DNA of 64,000 nucleotides from Linepithema humile (GCF_040581485.1 NC_090131.1:9548001-9612000); one strand, 5' to 3'; counted from the stretch's first letter, positions 18,860 through 31,010 are shown. Translations and numbers: made by a program. The notes: generated by a model not told the origin, from the letters alone.

Positions 18860-19990
18860 AATTTCTGTAAAGTACTTTTATTTATCTGCTTTATGTGTAT
18901 ATATTATGTATATTATATGCTCCATATTATATATATTCACATCAAAGTATCTACGTAAAAAGTTAATATCATTTTGTATATTGTATATATTTTTATAATA
19001 AATGTATATGTCATATAACTTATATTATATATTAGTTATATGACGTATGACATACGTCATATCTTATTTATAAAGCATGAAATATAAAGATATTTTAGTT
19101 TCTTGTATGTATCATTTGAAAAATGTATCATTTAAAAAAATCTTGATAAAAAAAAACATTAATTTTTTGACTTGCAATAATCTGTTTCAATATATACTTT
19201 TTTTTAAATACTTACAATTAGCTTTATTTTATGCGTTTATCTTGGTATCTAAAACACACATCAAAATATAAAATTAATTTCTAATTCAGTAAAAAAAAAA
19301 ACATTGTAGTTTTACACCAGAAAGGAATGGTAAAATATCATGTATATGCAATAACAAATAAATCACTTTTCCACTGACATTATACACAATTTTGCAGAAA
19401 TAAAATTATTCTTTGATTTTTGAATGTGTAGTGCAGTTTAAAACACACAGTCGAAATATGTCTATACTTTTAAAATAATAGTTCTGATTTTTCATGAATT
19501 ACAGTGGTTTTATAAAATGTTCAATTTTAACAGTTTTTATTAGACTGTACTTTAGACAATATTATATCTTGCCCTTTCTCTGTGTTGTAAGACAAGAATG
19601 TTTCTTTTCTGCTGTAATAGAAATACATTTTCGATTTTAATACGTATTTTAAATATCAAGTTAATCACGTAAAATAAGGCTAATCGTAAGTATTTAAAAG
19701 AAGCATATATTGAAACAGATTTTGCAAGTCGCAAAATTGATGTTGTTTCTTTTATCAAGATTTTTTTACAAATAATAGACACAAGAAATTAAAAATATCT
19801 TTATATTTCATGTTTTAGAAATAAAAAATGTGGCATATATCATATACATTTCTTGTAAAAACAGTATACAAAATGCTGTTAATTTTTTATATAGATATTT
19901 TGATATGAATATAAATAATATGGAGTACATAATATACATAATATATATATAAAGCACATGATTTGATAAAAGTATTTTGCAATAAAGAAT
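18860..19990. repeat. ~1.1-kb diverged foldback
   Basis: 18860-19310 pairs with the complement of 19590-19990 at moderate identity. Both arms carry a similar AT-rich stretch (tcttgataaaa...aatctgtttcaatatat). The short open frames in the two arms are copies of each other, not genes. Confidence 0.7.
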
Positions 19991-19995
19991 AAGAC

Positions 19996-20065
19996 AAGCC
20001 AGAGGCGATCTGACGTGTGCTGGTGATGTAGAATTAGAAAAGCCAGAGGCGATCTAACGTGTACT
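19996..20065 (+). repeat. 44-bp minisatellite, left part
   Basis: Two monomers of about 43-44 bp, each beginning agaggcgatct (20002, 20044) and ending gaattagaaaagcc. The array is interrupted at 20066 by the hAT element and continues at 24026. Confidence 0.8.
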
Positions 20066-20756
20066 CAGGGCCGGATTAACGTAATGGCCAACCCGGCTTT
20101 TGCCGGGGGCCTCGCAATTAGGGGGGCCTCAAGTTTGTTGAAATATTTTCCAAAAAAAAAAGAAAAAAAAACCATTTAACAGCAAATTAGCAAATAAAAA
20201 CTTTTTTTTAATTTGTGAAAATTCTCGTAGCGCTCGGTGCTTGACGCTCAGTGATGTGCCGACGATGCCGACAGCGTCGAGCCGTCAAGCCGTCTAGCCG
20301 CCGAGCGCCGAGCCGCCGAGCACCGAGCTACGATTTTCATTTCTTGTATGCGCCCCCACCACGCGCTCCGGCAGCAGGCAGCTAGCGTAGCGTCCAGAAA
20401 TCCGAAATCACTGATAGCTGATAGCGGCGGCAGCGGCGCGCGGCGCTTCGACTCTATTCGACAAGTCGGCAATAGGCTCCATTCGTCCGCTACTACTTCT
20501 TGCACTCGCTAGAGAAATGTAACTCTAGATCAAGGAACAGTTTCGTATATTTTCCAAGAGATAATTTAGTTTTTTAGCGCTCAGGGTTAATGAAACTTTT
20601 AAGTTTTGATTGAGAATAAAGTAATTTATTTCAAACGCTTGTAATAAGAAATACTAAAAAAAGAGAAGCCAGGAAATTAATTAGTGTCTTTTTTGTTGCT
20701 TTGTGTCTTTCTACTTCCTTGTCTTTTGCTATTTTTTACGGCACATTTATAGCAAA

Positions 20757-23009
20757 ATGAAACGAAATTTTGAAAGTGGAGCTCAAAAAAGGAAAAAAGT
20801 TAAAAAAGAAGAATTATTCATTAAAAATCTGAAAAATATAAATTCGTATTTTCAAACAACAAATACTAGCACTGAAAATAGTACAGATGTCACTACTCTG
20901 TCTGTTAATTTAGATTCCTCTGTGTCTAATTCTTCTTCCATTTTACCTGTCGATCAAAATGATAATACTGAAACTGTCATTTCTTATTCTGACAATGACA
21001 ACGGATCTAAAGAACAGAGTACAGATCCACCATTGGAACCACACGTTTTGGAAATCGGTCCATCTACATCTAATACTCCCAACTATATTGAATCAAATTA
21101 TACTGATGATCGGATAAATGATAATGGACAAAGTGCTATTCCTCATATTTCTGATAGTCAATTAAATGAACCAAGTTCAGATCCAGCTTTATGGGAGCTT
21201 TTTCGAGGAAGTCGAAACGCATTACAGGAATACTGGATTAAAAATGGATTTACAAAATGCCAAAATTTCGATGTACATGCGGATTATAAGGCGTCAGTTC
21301 GAAACTATGAAAGTATTGAAGGAAACAAAAAAATCAATCGATCCAGAAAATTACAAAATTCCTATTTTTACCGGGAACTTCAAAATGGAGAAAAGGTTAA
21401 ACGCGAGTGGGTTTTATATTCGCCGTCTCAAGGCAAAATTTTTTGCTTTCCTTGTAAATTGCTCAATGAGTCGGATACTTCATTTACAACTGGCTTTAAT
21501 GATTGGAAACATGGATTAAAATCCATTTCAGATCATGAAAATAGCTCTGAGCATAGAAAAAATTTATATACTTATATCAGGCGCACAAAAGTAGTCGGAA
21601 GAATAGATACTGAACTACAACTTCAACTTAACGAAGAACGTAATTACTGGATCGAAGTATTTCGAAGAATAGTTGCTGTGATAAAATTTCTAGCATCAAG
21701 AGGTTTGCCTTTTAGAGGTAGTAATGAAATTTTCGGTTCTAACAGAAATGGTAATTACTTAGGAATGTTAGAACTAATAAGCGAATTTGATCCATTTTTG
21801 CGCGAACATATAAAAAAGTTTGGGAATAGTGGACGAGGAAAAACTTCTTTTCTTTCCTCAACAATATGTGAAGAATTAATCGAGATTATGGGAAAAAAAG
21901 TATTTATGGGAATTATAGCCGAGATACGACAAGCGAAATATTATTCTATTTCAATAGATTCAACGCCTGATGTAAGTCATGTAGATCAGTTGACTTTCAT
22001 TATCCGATATTGTAAAAACGGTAAATCAGTTGAACGATTCTTAATGTTTATACCGATTTATGGGCACGACGCAGAGAATCTGTGTGAAGTTGTCATCAAG
22101 TTTCTAAATGAAAATGATATATCCATTTCAAATTGCCGAGGCCAGTCGTATGATAATGCCGCAAATATGGCTGGACGATATAATGGATTGCAGGCCAGAA
22201 TTAATGACATTAATTCTTTAGCATTTTTTATTCCCTGTAGTGCACATTCTCTAAATCTTGTTGGCGTTCAAGCCGCACAATCAACAGAAGAAGTTTGTAA
22301 ATATTTTGATTTCGTTCAAAACCTATATACTTTCTTTTCTGCGTCAACGCACCGATGGGCTGTATTAATAAGAGCATTAGCTACTTTAGGTCCAAGACAA
22401 AAAGTAGTTAAAAATTTGTCTGATACGCGCTGGTCAGCTCGTGCTGATGCTGTTTTCGCATTAAATAATGGATATAAAACTATCAAAACAGCTTTAGAAA
22501 CACTCATTACTGCTGAAAATGAATCCGAAGAAACTAAAACCCGAGCTACTGGTTTGAAGAAAAATATGGAAAGATTGGAAACGGTTTTTCTAACTATTTT
22601 TTGGAACGATGTATTAATGAGACTTAATAAAACGAATAAGATGTTACAGAAAACAACGTTGACCTTGTCTGTTGCTGTCAAAATTTTGAAATCTTTGACG
22701 TTATATATTAGCGAAAAGAGAAATAAATTTGATTGGTACGAAAAGCGTGCAAATGGGATTGCGCCAAATTCTGTTTACAAAGATATTAACAAACGCATCA
22801 AAAAACGTAGTACTCGTTTGACTTATTTCGATAATACGGATACACTAGATCCAGATGTGATTCTAGAAGGAAGTGAAAAATTTAAAATTGAAACTTTCTT
22901 GCCTGTTATTGACACACTTTTAAATAATTTGACTAAACGCTCTAAAGCTTATGAAAACATTTTTGAAGTATTTGGATTTTATATTTGGATTTTTGGAAAT
23001 TTTGACTGA
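20757..23009 (+). CDS. hAT transposase, N-terminal and catalytic part
   Basis: The start is ATG 20757 (MKRNFESGAQKRKKVKKEE), preferred because upstream in-frame codons lack ATG. 750 residues to the frame-shifted stop at 23009. It has a basic N-terminus, a Ser/Thr/Asp-rich linker, and a TTF-type zinc finger region (ALWELFRGS ... YFYRELQNGEKVKREW ... IFCFPCKLL ... HENSSEHRKN). An RNase-H-like core of the DUF4371 type follows (YYSISIDSTPDVSHVDQLTF, GQSYDNAANMAG, CSAHSLNLVG). This architecture is that of ZMYM1-like hAT proteins common in insects. The frame is lost in a 13-bp tandem duplication near 22972-22997; the missing dimerisation domain lies in the next frame. Confidence 0.9.
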   Translation: MKRNFESGAQKRKKVKKEELFIKNLKNINSYFQTTNTSTENSTDVTTLSVNLDSSVSNSSSILPVDQNDNTETVISYSDNDNGSKEQSTDPPLEPHVLEIGPSTSNTPNYIESNYTDDRINDNGQSAIPHISDSQLNEPSSDPALWELFRGSRNALQEYWIKNGFTKCQNFDVHADYKASVRNYESIEGNKKINRSRKLQNSYFYRELQNGEKVKREWVLYSPSQGKIFCFPCKLLNESDTSFTTGFNDWKHGLKSISDHENSSEHRKNLYTYIRRTKVVGRIDTELQLQLNEERNYWIEVFRRIVAVIKFLASRGLPFRGSNEIFGSNRNGNYLGMLELISEFDPFLREHIKKFGNSGRGKTSFLSSTICEELIEIMGKKVFMGIIAEIRQAKYYSISIDSTPDVSHVDQLTFIIRYCKNGKSVERFLMFIPIYGHDAENLCEVVIKFLNENDISISNCRGQSYDNAANMAGRYNGLQARINDINSLAFFIPCSAHSLNLVGVQAAQSTEEVCKYFDFVQNLYTFFSASTHRWAVLIRALATLGPRQKVVKNLSDTRWSARADAVFALNNGYKTIKTALETLITAENESEETKTRATGLKKNMERLETVFLTIFWNDVLMRLNKTNKMLQKTTLTLSVAVKILKSLTLYISEKRNKFDWYEKRANGIAPNSVYKDINKRIKKRSTRLTYFDNTDTLDPDVILEGSEKFKIETFLPVIDTLLNNLTKRSKAYENIFEVFGFYIWIFGNFD

Positions 23010-23640
23010 TGTAAATGAGCAAACGTTGACAAATTCATGTACACATTTTGCTTCTATTTACAATAGGGACGTAAATGAAACAGAATTGATATCAGAATGT
23101 TTTCATTTAAGAGCATATTTGAAAAATGAATTAAAAATTAATTCACACTTATTGCAAAAAGAAAAATTTTCTACAGAGAAGGAGGAATTTAAAGATGGGA
23201 CAAAAGATATAGAAGGTCAGGAAAAAATAAAAAAGCAGGAGGAAGAAATGAGTGAATCGGAAAGAACTACCGTTAGAGAAAGTGACAGTGATCAAGAAGC
23301 AGATCTTAATGAAGAAAAATCTGAAAATGCCTCAATACAAAAATTAAATTTAAAAAGTTTGTATTACTATTTATATGAAAATCACCTCTTTGAAGCTTTT
23401 CCAAATGTAGAAATAGCATTGCGCATTCATCTCTGTATGATGATCAGTAATGCTACAGGGGAGAGATCATTTTCAAAATTGAAATTAATTAAGAATGTTT
23501 TAAGAAATACAATGATAGAAGGAAGATTGAACAATTTGAGTATTATTAGCATTGAAAACGAGTTTTTTAAAGCATTAAATTTTAATGATGTTATTCAAGA
23601 TTTCGCGAATAAAAAGTTAAGAAGACGTTTGGTACATTAA
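22951..23640 (+). pseudogene. hAT transposase C-terminal dimerisation part, frameshifted
   Basis: The native frame resumes after the duplication with LEILTDVNEQTLTNS. It passes through an acidic low-complexity stretch and ends with the hAT dimerisation motif (NVEIALRIHLCMMISNATGE, RSFSKLKLIKN, LNNLSIISIE), stop TAA 23638-23640. The overlap with the upstream frame (22951-23009) is produced by the repeated tatttggatttt. The first ATG (22951) is probably not used. Apart from this break the sequence looks undamaged. Confidence 0.85.
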
Positions 23641-23649
23641 TGTGATTTA

Positions 23650-23659
<10 letters not shown>

Positions 23660-23694
<35 letters not shown>
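23660..23694. repeat. (TA)n microsatellite
   Basis: About 35 bp of TA repeats just after the transposase stop. Confidence 0.85.
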
Positions 23695-23695
<1 letters not shown>

Positions 23696-24025
23696 TAATA
23701 TTAACACTAAGATATATATTTAAAGAAAGACAAATAAAAATTTTTTATTGTTCATTAAAAAGTAAAAAAAAACAAAAATCTCAAAAAAATAATTAAAAAA
23801 AATCATAAAAATCATAAAAACTATAAAAACACAAAAAAACAAGAAGAAAAAACTCCATTGACGGGTCTCCACCTTGACGTGGTAATGGAGCTTAGGAATA
23901 AGATTTCTGACCAAGAGAAACCCAATATTTAATAAAGCCAAATAGCCAGTATTATTGGACATGGTACTAAGGGGCCTCATTACAAGAGATGGCCGGGGGC
24001 CTCAAACATGTTTAATCCGACCCTG

Positions 24026-24362
24026 CGTGTACTGGTGATGTAGAATTAGAAAAGCCAGAGGCGGTCTATTGTGAGCCGACAATTTTTAATAAATACAGTC
24101 AGAGACGATCTAACGTCAACTAACAGTTTACAAAAAAGAGAGCCAAAGACGATTTATTCGTGAGCTGGCAAATTGTAAGAAATATTGTCAGAGGCGATCT
24201 ATCGTGAGCTGACAATTTTTAATAAATACAGTCAGAGGCGATCTAATGTCAACTGACAGTTTAGAAAAAAAAGAGCCAAAGACGATTTATTCGTGAGCTG
24301 GCAAATTGTAAGAAATATTGTCAGAGGCGCTCTATCGTGAGCTTGCAGATTTTAAGAAATAC
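24026..24362 (+). repeat. 44-bp minisatellite, right part
   Basis: Degenerate monomers starting near 24058, 24102, 24146, 24190, 24234, 24278 and 24322, each with agag(g/a)cgatct followed by cgtgagctg...aat. Monomers alternate in a higher-order pattern of three (about 133 bp): the one at 24190 resembles 24058 and the one at 24234 resembles 24102. The array ends near gaaatacat (24362). Confidence 0.8.
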
Positions 24363-24449
24363 ATATTTCTTTTAGTTAGTAATTTACTACACGTGTGGTC
24401 TGTTAATGTTTTATCGGATAATTTATGTCATTTCACCTTTTTTCTCGCA

Positions 24450-24990
24450 ATTGAAATTTTATCGTATGACTGTATGATGTACATACGAGACAAAATAGAC
24501 TTGTACAAGGTATCTAATAGATATAAATTAGATATAATAAAATTATATTTGAAAAATGTATATATAATACTATATATCTAATTAGAAAAAATATTATATG
24601 ATTCCCTGCTTTTATTCTTATGTAATTAATACAAAATAAATAAATAAGTTATTTAATTATTCAATACATACATATACATATTGAATATAGTTCTTTATTT
24701 TATAGTTTATATAATGACTGAAATGATATATACTCTTATTATTTTAGTCATTATCATATAAAATACAAAATAAAGATAACTATTTATTGAATATATGTGT
24801 ATATGTATATATTAATTAATTGATTAATTAGTTATTTAGTATTTACTACATAAGGATAAAAATAAGAAAAATATATGACATTTTTCTTCAGTGATATATA
24901 TAGTATTATATGTATATTTTTCATTTATTATTTTGTCATATTTAGTTTGTATTTATTTGACACCTTGTGGTATACGCCTCCTTTCCTCTT
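24450..24990. repeat. Two opposed copies of the 5741 repeat terminus
   Basis: 24450-24700 is an inverted relative of 5741-5975 (gtatgactgtatgatgtaca, tacaaggtatctaatagata, down to tattgaatatag). 24785-24990 is a direct relative ending gacaccttgtggtatac. Together they make an imperfect inverted repeat immediately before the (CGAC)n array. Confidence 0.6.
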
Positions 24991-25017
24991 CTTACCGCGC
25001 GCGTCACAACCGCTAAG

Positions 25018-28000
25018 ACGGACGGACGGACGGACCCGACCGACCGACCGACCGACCGACCGACCGACCGACCGACCGACCGACCGACCGACCGACCGAC
25101 CGACCGACCGACCGACCGACCGACCGACCGACCGACCGACCGACCGACCGACCGACCGACCGACCGACCGACCGACCGACCGACCGACCGACCGACCGAC
25201 CGACCGACCGACCGACCGACCGACCGACCGACCGACCGACCGACCGACCGACCGACCGACCGACCGACCGACCGACCGACCGACCGACCGACCGACCGAC
25301 CGACCGACCGACCGACCGACCGACCGACCGACCGACCGACCGACCGACCGACCGACCGACCGACCGACCGACCGACCGACCGACCGACCGACCGACCGAC
25401 CGACCGACCGACCGACCGACCGACCGACCGACCGACCGACCGACCGACCGACCGACCGACCGACCGACCGACCGACCGACCGACCGACCGACCGACCGAC
25501 CGACCGACCGACCGACCGACCGACCGACCGACCGACCGACCGACCGACCGACCGACCGACCGACCGACCGACCGACCGACCGACCGACCGACCGACCGAC
25601 CGACCGACCGACCGACCGACCGACCGACCGACCGACCGACCGACCGACCGACCGACCGACCGACCGACCGACCGACCGACCGACCGACCGACCGACCGAC
25701 CGACCGACCGACCGACCGACCGACCGACCGACCGACCGACCGACCGACCGACCGACCGACCGACCGACCGACCGACCGACCGACCGACCGACCGACCGAC
25801 CGACCGACCGACCGACCGACCGACCGACCGACCGACCGACCGACCGACCGACCGACCGACCGACCGACCGACCGACCGACCGACCGACCGACCGACCGAC
25901 CGACCGACCGACCGACCGACCGACCGACCGACCGACCGACCGACCGACCGACCGACCGACCGACCGACCGACCGACCGACCGACCGACCGACCGACCGAC
26001 CGACCGACCGACCGACCGACCGACCGACCGACCGACCGACCGACCGACCGACCGACCGACCGACCGACCGACCGACCGACCGACCGACCGACCGACCGAC
26101 CGACCGACCGACCGACCGACCGACCGACCGACCGACCGACCGACCGACCGACCGACCGACCGACCGACCGACCGACCGACCGACCGACCGACCGACCGAC
26201 CGACCGACCGACCGACCGACCGACCGACCGACCGACCGACCGACCGACCGACCGACCGACCGACCGACCGACCGACCGACCGACCGACCGACCGACCGAC
26301 CGACCGACCGACCGACCGACCGACCGACCGACCGACCGACCGACCGACCGACCGACCGACCGACCGACCGACCGACCGACCGACCGACCGACCGACCGAC
26401 CGACCGACCGACCGACCGACCGACCGACCGACCGACCGACCGACCGACCGACCGACCGACCGACCGACCGACCGACCGACCGACCGACCGACCGACCGAC
26501 CGACCGACCGACCGACCGACCGACCGACCGACCGACCGACCGACCGACCGACCGACCGACCGACCGACCGACCGACCGACCGACCGACCGACCGACCGAC
26601 CGACCGACCGACCGACCGACCGACCGACCGACCGACCGACCGACCGACCGACCGACCGACCGACCGACCGACCGACCGACCGACTGACCGACCGACCGAC
26701 CGACTGACCGACCGACCGACCGACCGACCGACCGACCGACCGACCGACCGACCGACCGACCGACCGACCGACCGACCGACCGACCGACCGACCGACCGAC
26801 CGACCGACCGACCGACCGACCGACCGACCGACCGACCGACCGACTCGACCGACCGACCGACCGACCGACCGACCGACCGACCGACCGACCGACCGACCGA
26901 CCGACCGGGACTGACCGACTGGATCGACTGACCGACCGACCGACCGACCGACCGACCGACCGACCGACCGACCGACCGACCGACCGACCGACCGACCGAC
27001 CGACCGACCGACCGACCGACCGACCGACCGACCGACCGACCGACCGACCGACCGACCGACCGACCGACCGACCGACCGACCGACCGACCGACCGACCGAC
27101 CGACCGACCGACCGACCGACCGACCGACCGACCGACCGACCGACCGACCGACCGACCGACCGACCGACCGACCGACCGACCGACCGACCGACCGACCGAC
27201 CGACCGACCGACCGACCGACCGACCGACCGACCGACCGACCGACCGACCGACCGACCGACCGACCGACCGACCGACCGACCGACCGACCGACCGACCGAC
27301 CGACCGACCGACCGACCGACCGACCGACCGACCGACCGACCGACCGACCGACCGACCGACCGACCGACCGACCGACCGACCGACCGACCGACCGACCGAC
27401 CGACCGACCGACCGACCGACCGACCGACCGACCGACCGACCGACCGACCGACCGACCGACCGACCGACCGACCGACCGACCGACCGACCGACCGACCGAC
27501 CGACCGACCGACCGACCGACCGACCGACCGACCGACCGACCGACCGACCGACCGACCGACCGACCGACCGACCGACCGACCGACCGACCGACCGACCGAC
27601 CGACCGACCGACCGACCGACCGACCGACCGACCGACCGACCGACCGACCGACCGACCGACCGACCGACCGACCGACCGACCGACCGACCGACCGACCGAC
27701 CGACCGACCGACCGACCGACCGACCGACCGACCGACCGACCGACCGACCGACCGACCGACCGACCGACCGACCGACCGACCGACCGACCGACCGACCGAC
27801 CGACCGACCGACCGACCGACCGACCGACCGACCGACCGACCGACCGACCGACCGACCGACCGACCGACCGACCGACCGACCGACCGACCGACCGACCGAC
27901 CGACCGACCGACCGACCGACCGACCGACCGACCGACCGACCGACCGACCGACCGACCGACCGACCGACCGACCGACCGACCGACCGACCGACCGACCGAC

Positions 28001-29206
28001 CGACCGACCGACCGACCGACCGACCGACCGACCGACCGACCGACCGACCGACCGACCGACCGACCGACCGACCGACCGACCGACCGACCGACCGACCGAC
28101 CGACCGACCGACCGACCGACCGACCGACCGACCGACCGACCGACCGACCGACCGACCGACCGACCGACCGACCGACCGACCGACCGACCGACCGACCGAC
28201 CGACCGACCGACCGACCGACCGACCGACCGACCGACCGACCGACCGACCGACCGACCGACCGACCGACCGACCGACCGACCGACCGACCGACCGACCGAC
28301 CGACCGACCGACCGACCGACCGACCGACCGACCGACCGACCGACCGACCGACCGACCGACCGACCGACCGACCGACCGACCGACCGACCGACCGACCGAC
28401 CGACCGACCGACCGACCGACCGACCGACCGACCGACCGACCGACCGACCGACCGACCGACCGACCGACCGACCGACCGACCGACCGACCGACCGACCGAC
28501 CGACCGACCGACCGACCGACCGACCGACCGACCGACCGACCGACCGACCGACCGACCGACCGACCGACCGACCGACCGACCGACCGACCGACCGACCGAC
28601 CGACCGACCGACCGACCGACCGACCGACCGACCGACCGACCGACCGACCGACCGACCGACCGACCGACCGACCGACCGACCGACCGACCGACCGACCGAC
28701 CGACCGACCGACCGACCGACCGACCGACCGACCGACCGACCGACCGACCGACCGACCGACCGACCGACCGACCGACCGACCGACCGACCGACCGACCGAC
28801 CGACCGACCGACCGACCGACCGACCGACCGACCGACCGACCGACCGACCGACCGACCGACCGACCGACCGACCGACCGACCGACCGACCGACCGACCGAC
28901 CGACCGACCGACCGACCGACCGACCGACCGACCGACCGACCGACCGACCGACCGACCGACCGACCGACCGACCGACCGACCGACCGACCGACCGACCGAC
29001 CGACCGACCGACCGACCGACCGACCGACCGACCGACCGACCGACCGACCGACCGACCGACCGACCGACCGACCGACCGACCGACCGACCGACCGACCGAC
29101 CGACCGACCGACCGACCGACCGACCGACCGACCGACCGACCGACCGACCGACCGACCGACCGACCGACCGACCGACCGACCGACCGACCGACCGACCGAC
29201 CGACCG
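25018..29206. repeat. Giant (CGAC)n tetranucleotide array
   Basis: It begins as (GGAC)4 at 25018-25035 and then runs as CGAC for about 4.17 kb, roughly 1,040 units. The array is essentially perfect except for a cluster of changes at 26684-26932 (two C-to-T changes, an extra T at 26845, and a scrambled stretch ccgggactgaccgactggat). Period 4 against codon 3 gives stop-free Arg-Pro-Thr-Asp in every plus frame and Gly-Arg-Ser-Val in every minus frame. The long open frames here are therefore not genes. The left flank (ttaccgcgcgcgtca...gctaagac) recurs near 38115. Confidence 0.98.
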
Positions 29207-30617
29207 AATTATTTTAGAATGCATTGCAACAGCAAAATATAAGCACATAGTTAAAATAAAATTGTTACTCAAAATATATTTTACTGACTAAACAACAGAT
29301 ATTGTGTATTTTTTAGAAAACGTACTTTACAAATGAAAACTAATTTAGAAATATTCTGTACTCACATTTATACGATCTGTCAATTTTATCCAAATTTGAT
29401 ACTTTTTGCAGACTGGTCACAAAACACTTCTGTAAGTTAATAATTGCTAACCAGAAAACATTAAGAAGAAAGAGATAAAATCTTAAAATAGGAACTCACA
29501 ATTTTACTGTTAATCGGTAAGCGTTCGAGAAGTTCGAGAGGGTATGTTTATAAACTACATATTTGGCGGATAAAAAAAGAGGAAATCGCGCCGGTTTGCG
29601 GCCAACCAATCGGCGCCGACCAGCGCGTTGCAACTTGTTTATAGTTTCTGCTTACTCACTGAAAATTTTTCTTAATTTCGGCCGAAACCAAAATTAAGTC
29701 GAAGCCTTGATTTTTGGCCGAAACTGGCTGTAACCGAAACCGAAACCGAAATTTCGTTCGGATTCTACTTGCAATGTTTGTTCGACATTTAATTTCCCGT
29801 TGTTATGATAAATTTTTCTATATAATATCGCGGAAAAAAGTGGAGTGCGTAGGACGTAACAATGTATATTTTTCAAATATTTTTTTTTTTGGTTCATATT
29901 TATTTGATACCTTGTATATGCTTATTTCGTCTCGTGCATTATATTTCAGCTTTACGATAGAATTCAATCGAGGAAAGAACGCGAGTGTTTGTTTACCATC
30001 CTATACATATGCGCAAACCACACGTCAGTGTAGTGAGCTACCAGTACAAACAACTATCAAGAGACACGGTAGTGTCTCGCGCCAAGTTCACGCGCAGCGC
30101 AAGACCGAACGTGTATCTTTACGCAAGTCCAAAGAGCCTAGAGAGCCGAGATTATCGGAACTCAATAATGCCTGGGCCGATCGAGTTGATAATAGTCTCA
30201 ATCGATAGCGCATACCCAAAATATATAATAAAAGTATACTTGTTTTTGCTCTACGTGCTCCATAAACATATCAAAGTCCAAAGTCGAAATGTCAAAAAAT
30301 ATATTAATTTTCTAGGATGTACAGTTATCATTTTTTACACTAGATGGCTATTGACATGTTAGTAGTTAGGTTTGTGTTGGTGGCGCTATAGGAGATAGCC
30401 GCGCTTACCAAATAACCTTACAGAAGATGTATCAAAAGAATAATATTGAATTCGGCCACTCGCACTACATTGCACTGGTACAAACTCAAGGCTGCTTAAT
30501 GTTCATCAGTTTTTTATTCGTGTTCATCAGAGTAGTGTAGTGCAGTGTAGTGTGAGTGATCAAATTCGTTATAAATGTAGTATAAATTAAGTGAAATAAG
30601 TGTATATGTATATACAG
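29207..30617. other. Non-coding region
   Basis: No gene recognised. It contains a (ccgaaa)3-like stretch near 29735, a partial copy of the 5741-type repeat near 29885-29945, a perfect small hairpin (30061-30078) and tgtagtg repeats near 30535. The open frames at 29714-30362 overlap each other in different frames and have no recognisable domain. Confidence 0.5.
30061..30078 (+). repeat. Conserved hairpin, copy 1
   Basis: gagacacggtagtgtctc, a perfect 7-bp stem with loop ggta, followed by gcgccaagttca. The same hairpin and tail occur at 58009-58038. Confidence 0.75.
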
Positions 30618-31010
30618 CGTGGGCCATTTTAATATATGCACCCAAATTTCTCCGTAAGTAAGCCAAATACAGAAAAATGGTTCAGACAAAAGTTGTTCAG
30701 GACAATGGGGGTCACCTATTTGCGCTAGTGACTTTGACCTTGAAGTCAATTTTCAAAGTCATTTGAGGTCAGAGTTATTTTTTTAAATGGAAATCCCTAT
30801 TTTTGATTCCAAAATCTAATAGCTGGTGTCAAGAGCTTTTCAAAACACTATAATAAAGTTATTTTTTATTAAGTACTTTTTGAGTTATGAAGCTTGTAAA
30901 TTACAGTATTTTGACATAAAATACAAAATATCTTGTCAAACATTCAATTTTTGGGAATCTTACCTTAATATGCATAAAATAATGAGACAAATCAATTTTT
31001 GTTTTTAATT
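30618..31010 (+). repeat. Copy of the 62.2-kb foldback arm
   Basis: From about 30790 (ggaaatccctatttttgatt) through aatctaatagctggtgtcaa, gagcttttcaaaacactata and gacataaaatacaaaatatc to caatttttgggaat it matches the arms of 62216-63095. The start (cagcgtgggccattttaata) differs, so it is a related subfamily. Confidence 0.75.

Larger units (their letters stand above)
20066..24025 (+). mobile_element. hAT transposon with intact ends
   Basis: 3960 bp starting CAGGGCCGGATTAA and ending TTAATCCGACCCTG (one mismatch). It is flanked by a perfect 8-bp duplication, cgtgtact (20058-20065, 24026-24033). It contains one transposase gene on plus, broken near its 3' end by a short duplication. The GC-rich 20220-20520 segment is its promoter or leader region. 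Confidence 0.93.

Noticed and set aside
19077..19782. Two similar short open frames
   Set aside because: Both are translations of the arms of the diverged foldback.
20248..20505. GC-rich minus-strand open frame in the hAT leader
   Set aside because: Compositional; the region is the transposon's 5' leader on the other strand.
24875..29272. Open frames of 600-1,400 codons over the (CGAC)n array
   Set aside because: A 4-bp repeat without stop words is open in all six frames; the predicted polymers are artefacts.
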